This document shows positions 33,002-38,314 of a stretch of 38,314 nucleotides of DNA, one piece after another (the first letter of the stretch is position 1; every line of letters begins with the position of its first letter). Source of the DNA: Chloroflexota bacterium (GTDB lineage: Bacteria; Chloroflexota; Limnocylindria; P2-11E); the NCBI GenBank assembly GCA_028876375.1, contig JAGWSB010000017.1:1-38314 (forward strand), given 5' to 3'. The notes under the pieces were generated by a model, which saw nothing but the letters and a program-made list of their open reading frames with translations, had not been told where the DNA came from and ran no database searches. The position numbers and the translations under genes are program-made.

Positions 33002-33967
33002 ATGGTCGACGACCGGTGCGTCGTCGCTCGCCTCCATCCGGTCGCGCTCGCCTGGGCGGCCGGCTTCTTCGACGGCGAGGGCAGCACTTTCGTGCACCGC
33101 TCGCGGCCCAGCTACAGGAGGCTCGAGCTCAGCATCGGGCAATCGGGGCCCGACGGCGTACCGGAGGTGCTGCTTCGGTTTCAAGCCGTCGTTCTTGGCA
33201 TGGGAACGATCGATGGACCCGAGGCCGAGCGCATGTACTTCTGGAGAGCGCGCACCTTCGTCGAGGCGCAAGCCACCATCGCCCTGCTGTGGAAGGAGCT
33301 CGGGCCGGTGAAGAGACAGCAGGCGGGTATCGCATTTCGTACTGTCGGCTCGCAGTACGAGCAAGGTCGGTTGCGAGCTCGCCGCCCACGGCTCCGTCAC
33401 CGCCCGCATGAGCTGCACGCGGCTGCGGCTTTGTCTCAGGCCGCGCGGCAGGAGATCGACCGCGCGTGGGCCGCGGGCTTTCTCGATGGTGAAGGCCACT
33501 TCGGGCTGCCACGTTCCCGCTCCCGTGTCGATCTGCCGGCTTGGCGGCGCATCCGCGTCTCGGCGACGCAGAACGGCTCACCCGGACAGCCGGCCGTCGT
33601 CCTCAGCAAGCTCGTGCGGATCCTCGGTGGAAAGATCGAGCGGCACGGCGAGCCGGACGACCATCGCTGGGTCTTGGAGGGGCTCCGCGGGGTCGAGCGG
33701 GTGCTCGCCCTCGTACGTCCATGGCTCGGCACGGTGAAGCAGCTGCAGGCCCGCGGCGCGATCGATGGGTTCGCGGCCCAACAGCGCATTCGTGGCGACG
33801 CGACGAAGTGCGCCCGCGGACATAGCTATAGCCACGTCTACATGAGCAAGAGCGGGCCGAAGCGTCGCTGTAAGGCATGCGCACGGCTCCTGGGGCGGAG
33901 CAGCCGGGCGCGCCAGGGGGTCAAGCCTCGGAAGTTCACGAACGTCGCTCGCAGGTACACTTTCTAG
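33002..33967 (+). CDS. Double-motif LAGLIDADG endonuclease with C-terminal zinc-finger-like motif
   Basis: LAWAAGFFDGEGS (motif 1) and RAWAAGFLDGEGHF (motif 2), both with the acidic residue; C-terminal KCARGHSYSHVYMSKSGPKRRCKACARLLGR. Confidence 0.9.
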   Translation: MVDDRCVVARLHPVALAWAAGFFDGEGSTFVHRSRPSYRRLELSIGQSGPDGVPEVLLRFQAVVLGMGTIDGPEAERMYFWRARTFVEAQATIALLWKELGPVKRQQAGIAFRTVGSQYEQGRLRARRPRLRHRPHELHAAAALSQAARQEIDRAWAAGFLDGEGHFGLPRSRSRVDLPAWRRIRVSATQNGSPGQPAVVLSKLVRILGGKIERHGEPDDHRWVLEGLRGVERVLALVRPWLGTVKQLQARGAIDGFAAQQRIRGDATKCARGHSYSHVYMSKSGPKRRCKACARLLGRSSRARQGVKPRKFTNVARRYTF

Positions 33968-33976
33968 TCGTACGCG

Positions 33977-34050
33977 CGGGGTGTAGCTCAGCTTGGCAGA
34001 GTGCGTGAATGGGGTTCACGAGGCCCCGGGTTCGAATCCCGGCACCCCGA
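33977..34050 (+). tRNA. tRNA-Pro(GGG)
   Basis: CGGGGTGTAGCTCAGCTTGGCAGAGTGCGTGAATGGGGTTCACGAGGCCCCGGGTTCGAATCCCGGCACCCCGA; stem CGTGA/TCACG, loop ATGGGGT. Confidence 0.94.
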
Positions 34051-34060
34051 CAGTAAATAT

Positions 34061-34633
34061 CTAGGTTACGGCCTTCAACGCCACCTCCACGAAAGCGAGC
34101 TGCGTCGGCGGCACGTGCATCGCCATCACCTCCGCGGGCTCGGCGAAGCGCGGGCGGCGCACCGCCGGATCCGTCCCCGCCGCCGCTTCGGACGACGTCG
34201 TCGCGCCGTAGATGAGCTGCAGGAAGTCGGGATACGGATAGTGCGCCGGCAGGTCGGGCAGGCGCGGGCCGAGGTTGTGGAAGAGCGACAGTCCGAGGAG
34301 ACGCGGCTCGCCGTCCATGACGCAGCGGACCTCCTCCCAGACCTCGCGGCGCAGCGCTTCGAGGATCGTCTCGCCCGCCTCGATGCCTCCTCCCGGGACG
34401 ATGTGCGACCACCCGTCGGTCCCGTCGAAGACGAGGATCCGCCCCGCCTTCACGAGGATCGCGCGCACGCGGGTGACGAGATCGAGCGGGGGCAGCCGCT
34501 CGCTGTAGAAGTTGGTCACCTCGAGGTCGATGCCGCGCGGCCAGCGCACGCGCTCGACCTCCGCCGCCGTCAAGCCCGCCAGCGCGGCCGCGACCCGCGG
34601 GTCGTAGGGGACCGCGGCCGGCGGCTCGGTCAT
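34061..34633 (-). CDS. Nudix hydrolase
   Basis: Nudix box GGIEAGETILEALRREVWEEV. Confidence 0.88.
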   Translation of the reverse strand: MTEPPAAVPYDPRVAAALAGLTAAEVERVRWPRGIDLEVTNFYSERLPPLDLVTRVRAILVKAGRILVFDGTDGWSHIVPGGGIEAGETILEALRREVWEEVRCVMDGEPRLLGLSLFHNLGPRLPDLPAHYPYPDFLQLIYGATTSSEAAAGTDPAVRRPRFAEPAEVMAMHVPPTQLAFVEVALKAVT

Positions 34634-35457
34634 CGCCGGAAGGCGTAGCGGAGCAGCAGGTAGTCCTCCGAGCGCTTCACGCTGAGGAGATCCGCCCATG
34701 GCGCGCGCTCGGGATGGAACGCCGTCGGCTCGACGAGGCTCGTCCCGCGGCGCTCCTCGGAGCGGCCCGCGACGTGCGGCGACACGGTGAGGAACAGCTC
34801 GTCCACCACGCGCTCCTCGAGCATCCGCCCGAACAGTGTCGGTCCGGCCTCCGAGAGGATCAGCCGCGCCCCGGTCTCGTGGACGACGGCGTCGATCACG
34901 TCGCGCATCGACGGCTCGCGCTCCCCCACCGCCCGCAGCGGGACCTCGCCGGTGCGGCCGGCGAGGCGCTCGGCCCCCGCGACCGACGTGACGATGAGCG
35001 GCTCCACGTCCGGCGAGCGGAAGACGGCGAGCGAGAGGTCGATCTCGCCGCTCGCTGAGACGATCGCGACGCGCGTCCGCTCGGGGAGCCCTCGCGCTCG
35101 CCGCATCTCGCGGAAGAGCTCCGCGGCCTGCGGATAGACCTGCTGGGGCGTCCACGTCACCTTCGGCTCCGCCCGCAGCGTGCCGGCGCCGGACACGACC
35201 ACGTCCGCGGCGGCGCGGAGGATGCCCATCACGGCGCGGTCCCCCGCGTTGCCCTTGCTGATGACCGCCGCCCCGGCCAGGCCGGGGAGCCCGAAGGACA
35301 CGAGGCCGTCGATCGTCGAGACGAAGTTGGCGAAGACGAGGCGGCCCTCGGGGAAGGAAAGGTCGCCGCCGTAGCAGTCGCGCAGCGGTCCGGGCAGCGG
35401 GACGGGCGATCCGTGCGGCCGCTCGAACAGCGTCTCGAGCTGGGGCAGCGGCGCCAT
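34630..35457 (-). CDS. RibD C-terminal/dihydrofolate-reductase-like protein
   Basis: VFANFVSTIDGLVSFG...GDRAVMGILRAAADVVVSGAGTLRAE...GARLILSEAGPTLFGRMLEERVVDELFLTVSP. Confidence 0.9.
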   Translation of the reverse strand: MAPLPQLETLFERPHGSPVPLPGPLRDCYGGDLSFPEGRLVFANFVSTIDGLVSFGLPGLAGAAVISKGNAGDRAVMGILRAAADVVVSGAGTLRAEPKVTWTPQQVYPQAAELFREMRRARGLPERTRVAIVSASGEIDLSLAVFRSPDVEPLIVTSVAGAERLAGRTGEVPLRAVGEREPSMRDVIDAVVHETGARLILSEAGPTLFGRMLEERVVDELFLTVSPHVAGRSEERRGTSLVEPTAFHPERAPWADLLSVKRSEDYLLLRYAFRR

Positions 35458-35462
35458 CGCGC

Positions 35463-36176
35463 TCAGTCCGAACGCGAGCCCGTCAGGTGGAAGAACTCCT
35501 TCCGCAGCTCGGCGTCCTCCGCGTAGAAGCCCCGCCACGTCAGCGTGCGCGTCTTCGGGTTCACCGCTCGCACGCCGCGCATCTGCGTGCAGAGGTGGTG
35601 CGCCTCCATGTGCACGGCTACGCCGTGCGCGTTCACGAGGCGGCTCAGCGCGTCGGCGACCTCCTCGCCGAGCCGCTCCTGCACGGTGAAGCGCCGCGAG
35701 AACACGCGGACGAGCCGCGTGAGCTTCGAGATCCCGATGATCTGGTCGTGCGCGATGTACCCCACGTACGCCTGGCCGTAGAACGGCAGGGCGTGATGCT
35801 CGCAGAGGGCGAAGAAGTGGATGGGGCCTTCCACGATCTGGTCGACGTGGCACGAAGGCCCGCCCTTGCACTCGGTCGGGAAGGCGGTGAGCAGCTTCGG
35901 GTCGCCCTCGTACCCGTCGGTCGCGTCGAAGATGGCGCGGACGAAGCGCTTCGGCGTGTCGCGCGTGCCGGGCGTGTCGAGATCGAGGCCGAACGCGCCG
36001 AACATCTCGGCGATGTAGCCCTCGAAGCGCTTCCACTGCTCCTCCGGGAGCTCGCGCTTCCGGACGAGCAGCGGCGACCGCAGCTCCTCGTCGTCGGCGG
36101 GAAGGTGCGCGTGCGCGATCGCGCCCTCGCGGATGGGGACGGGTGCGTTCTTCGCGCGCCGCTGCTGCGCCGTCAT
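35463..36176 (-). CDS. folE: GTP cyclohydrolase I
   Basis: TPKRFVRAIFDAT, FFALCEHHALPFYGQAYVGYIAHDQIIGISKLTRLVRVFSRRFTVQERL, VHMEAHHLCTQMRGV. Confidence 0.96.
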   Translation of the reverse strand: MTAQQRRAKNAPVPIREGAIAHAHLPADDEELRSPLLVRKRELPEEQWKRFEGYIAEMFGAFGLDLDTPGTRDTPKRFVRAIFDATDGYEGDPKLLTAFPTECKGGPSCHVDQIVEGPIHFFALCEHHALPFYGQAYVGYIAHDQIIGISKLTRLVRVFSRRFTVQERLGEEVADALSRLVNAHGVAVHMEAHHLCTQMRGVRAVNPKTRTLTWRGFYAEDAELRKEFFHLTGSRSD

Positions 36177-36207
36177 GTCGTCCTCCTGGGCCTTCGCGTC
36201 ACCTCGC

Positions 36208-36459
36208 TCACGTCCGGTCCCCCGCGGGCTGCCCCGGAAGGCCGAGGTACTGGCGCGTGAACTCGTACAGCTTCTCGCGGTCCTCGCGGAGCGCGGGTCG
36301 CAGACCATAGTGATTGATCACGCGGATCTGCGCTTGGAGCCACTCCTTCCAGCATTCGGCGCAGATCCCGCGCTCGATCTCGTCGCCCAGGGCGCCCGGC
36401 AGGACGCGGCCGGCCGCTTCGCGCGTCTCGCCGCACCGCACGCACGCCACCCGGGCCAC
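36208..36459 (-). CDS. YggX/Fe(2+)-trafficking-like small protein with two CxxC motifs
   Basis: GTG start 36459: VARVACVRCGETREAAGRVLPGALGDEIERGICAECWKEWLQAQIRVINHYGLRPALREDREKLYEFTRQYLGLP; resembles YggX in LPGxLGxxI...W..W...I.....L.....R......Y. Confidence 0.75.
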   Translation of the reverse strand: MARVACVRCGETREAAGRVLPGALGDEIERGICAECWKEWLQAQIRVINHYGLRPALREDREKLYEFTRQYLGLPGQPAGDRT

Positions 36460-36537
36460 GTGGCCATGGTACGAGCGATGCGGCCGCGAGCGGCATGGAC
36501 GCAGCGCAGGCCCGGCCGTCGTGGGATGCTCCGGCCG

Positions 36538-36954
36538 ATGAGGACCTTCCTCACCGCCGCGCTCGTGACGGTCGCCCTGTCCGCGTGCGGCGCGCCGGCC
36601 GCACCCGCGGTCGACGTCTCTAAGGGCGAGATCCGCGCCGACCTGAAGGAGTACCAGGTCGCGCTCACCTCGAACACCGTGCGGGCGGGGCAGGTGACGT
36701 TCCTGGTGCGCAACGTCGGTGGGATGGCGCACAACTTCGTGGTCGTCAAGACGGACGCCGCGCCCGACAAGATCCCCCTGGACACCGAGAAGCAGATCGC
36801 GAAGGAGGACGGCAAGGTCGGCGGGATCGACGGCGTCGCCCCCGGGAAGAGCGCGAACCTGCGGCTCGACCTCGCGCCCGGGCACTACGTCGTCATGTGC
36901 AACATCCCGACGCACTACCAGCTCGGAATGCGCGCCGAGCTCACCGTCCAGTAG
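36538..36954 (+). CDS. Cupredoxin-domain (type I copper) lipoprotein
   Basis: Lipobox VALSACGAP; Cu-ligand-like GMAHNF and VVMCNIPTHYQLGM. Confidence 0.88.
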   Translation: MRTFLTAALVTVALSACGAPAAPAVDVSKGEIRADLKEYQVALTSNTVRAGQVTFLVRNVGGMAHNFVVVKTDAAPDKIPLDTEKQIAKEDGKVGGIDGVAPGKSANLRLDLAPGHYVVMCNIPTHYQLGMRAELTVQ

Positions 36955-36957
36955 GGA

Positions 36958-38314
36958 TCAGGGGAGTCCGGTCCGCGGCAGCACGACGTCGTAGCCCACG
37001 TCGCCGCTCACGCTGAGACGCTGGCCGACCACCGACACCGCGTCGATCCGCGGCGGGAACACGTCGACGGCGTACTCCCCGGGCGGCACGGCGATCGAGT
37101 AGTGCCCGTGGATGTCGGTCGCTCCGAAGTAGCGCGGCCCTGACGCGTCGTTCACGTTGACCGTCGCCGCCTCGACGGGTGCCCCGCTCGCGTCGCGGAT
37201 CGTCCCGCTCACCCGGACGCCGCGGGGCAGCGTGATGTCGAGACGGGCGTCGCCCGGACCGACGCGGATGGACTGCGCCTTCGTCCAGTCCGGTACGGCG
37301 TTCGGCCAGTATCCCGCGATGACGTCGCTGTCGGCCGGCGGCACGACGTTCACCACGTACGTCTCGGAGCGCGTAGCGACCTCGTAGCTGCCGTCGTCGG
37401 CCGTCGTGCGGCAGATCTTGCCGGTCGGGAACGGCGTGTCGACGCACACGAAGGCGAGCGCGACCGGCGCTCCGTCGGTCGTCGTGACGCGGCCGCGCAG
37501 GACGGGGCCCGCCGGCAGCGCGATGTCGAGCGCGCGGTCGCGATGGAGGTCGAAGGGCGTGGCGTCGACCCCCTGCAGCGCGCCGCTGTAGAGCTCGTAT
37601 ATGAGGCGCGATCCGCGGTCACCGGGCGGGATGGCCCACACCCAGTACGTGTCCGGCTCGCGTACGAGCGCGTAGCGGCCGTTCTTGTCCGTGCGGTCGC
37701 AGTCCCAGCCGAGCGGCGTCGTGAACGCGTAGGTGCAGACCTGCGCCTCCTTCTGCGGCGTCCCATCCAGCCCCGACAGCACGGTCCCCGAGAGCACGAC
37801 GCCCGGCCGCAGCACGACGTCGACGCCGCCGGCGTCGGCCGTGCGCGTGTCGATGACGTCCGCCTCGTCGGACGACGCCCGCCCCCGCGCCCACTGGGCG
37901 ATGAAGCGGGACCCGTTCGGCGGTCCGGTGATCTCGAGCTTGTGGAACCCGGGCTTCACCGCGACCGTGTACGCGCCGCCATCGCGCGTCTCGGCGCAGG
38001 GCACGTCGTCGGTCTCCAGCGCCTGCGCGCACACCTGCGCGCCGACGAGCCCGTGTCCGGCCTCGTCCTTGACCGTCCCTGCGATCGTCGCCCGGCCCTC
38101 GAGGGTGACGACGGCGCTCGTGCTCTCGTCCAGGTCCACGACCGCGACCCCGTCGGCCAGCCGCGCGCCTTTCGGCGGCGTGGCTCGGATGGAGTAGGTG
38201 CCGCGCGGCAGCTCGATGACCGCGCGGCCGTCGCCGCCGGTCGTCCCGCACGCCGTGGCGCCGCCGGTCCGGGTCGCGCACACCGAGGCGTTCGCGACGC
38301 GGCCGGTCGGCCCG
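36958..38314 (-). CDS. Carboxypeptidase-regulatory-like repeat protein, partial (5' end beyond right edge)
   Basis: Tandem beta-sandwich units: AQVCAQALETDDVPCAETRDGGAYTVAVKPG, AQVCTYAFTTPLGWDCDRTDKNGRYALVREPD, AFVCVDTPFPTGKICRTTADDGSYEVATRSE, ATVNVNDASGPRYFGATDIHGHYSIAVPPGE. No stop up to the edge. Confidence 0.88.
   Translation of the reverse strand, partial: GPTGRVANASVCATRTGGATACGTTGGDGRAVIELPRGTYSIRATPPKGARLADGVAVVDLDESTSAVVTLEGRATIAGTVKDEAGHGLVGAQVCAQALETDDVPCAETRDGGAYTVAVKPGFHKLEITGPPNGSRFIAQWARGRASSDEADVIDTRTADAGGVDVVLRPGVVLSGTVLSGLDGTPQKEAQVCTYAFTTPLGWDCDRTDKNGRYALVREPDTYWVWAIPPGDRGSRLIYELYSGALQGVDATPFDLHRDRALDIALPAGPVLRGRVTTTDGAPVALAFVCVDTPFPTGKICRTTADDGSYEVATRSETYVVNVVPPADSDVIAGYWPNAVPDWTKAQSIRVGPGDARLDITLPRGVRVSGTIRDASGAPVEAATVNVNDASGPRYFGATDIHGHYSIAVPPGEYAVDVFPPRIDAVSVVGQRLSVSGDVGYDVVLPRTGLP

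Noticed and set aside
33968-34060. Phage-like att direct repeat at tRNA-Pro(GGG)
   Set aside because: The tRNA 3' end (CACCCCGACAG) recurs only at the other tRNA-Pro (22671 onward), which is explained by tRNA paralogy; no flanking repeat near 32350 seen.
1-38314. CRISPR array, rRNA, transposase or phage structural genes
   Set aside because: No regularly spaced repeats, rRNA signatures or such proteins noticed on reading.

Overview
High-GC bacterial chromosomal window, probably Chloroflexota-like (inferred from gene content only). It is almost entirely coding, on the minus strand to about 26.5 kb and mixed after that. Supported content: a tandem-GNAT gene running off the left edge; thrS lacking a TGS domain and preceded by a T-box leader; an orphan substrate-binding lipoprotein; a MidA/NDUFAF7-type methyltransferase; a partial and rearranged complex I cluster (nuoB, nuoD, NuoI(N-half)::NuoE-like, NuoF-like, NuoG/GltD/NuoI(C-half) fusion); an inositol monophosphatase-family gene; a 5'-nucleotidase; a two-gene ABC exporter; MFS; DUF951; two DUF881-like genes; four tRNAs (Val-GAC, Arg-CCT, Pro-CGG, Pro-GGG); a BNR-type repeat protein; a MoaD/ThiS-like protein; a PfkB kinase; a MoaD/ThiS-like::CaiB CoA-transferase fusion; a LON-domain protein; an amidohydrolase; a HAD hydrolase; a peroxiredoxin with in-frame TGA exactly at the peroxidatic Cys (candidate selenoprotein); a 19-aa Lys-rich microprotein with a near-perfect Shine-Dalgarno; an HTH regulator; a DUF2231-Rieske fusion; a P-loop kinase; a double-LAGLIDADG endonuclease next to tRNA-Pro(GGG); Nudix; RibD_C; FolE; a YggX-like protein with two CxxC motifs; a cupredoxin; and a repeat protein running off the right edge. 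The strongest leads are the split/re-fused NuoI in a NuoC-less complex I module, the UGA peroxiredoxin, and the ubiquitin-like::CoA-transferase fusion. All family assignments are by motif reading; no searches were run.
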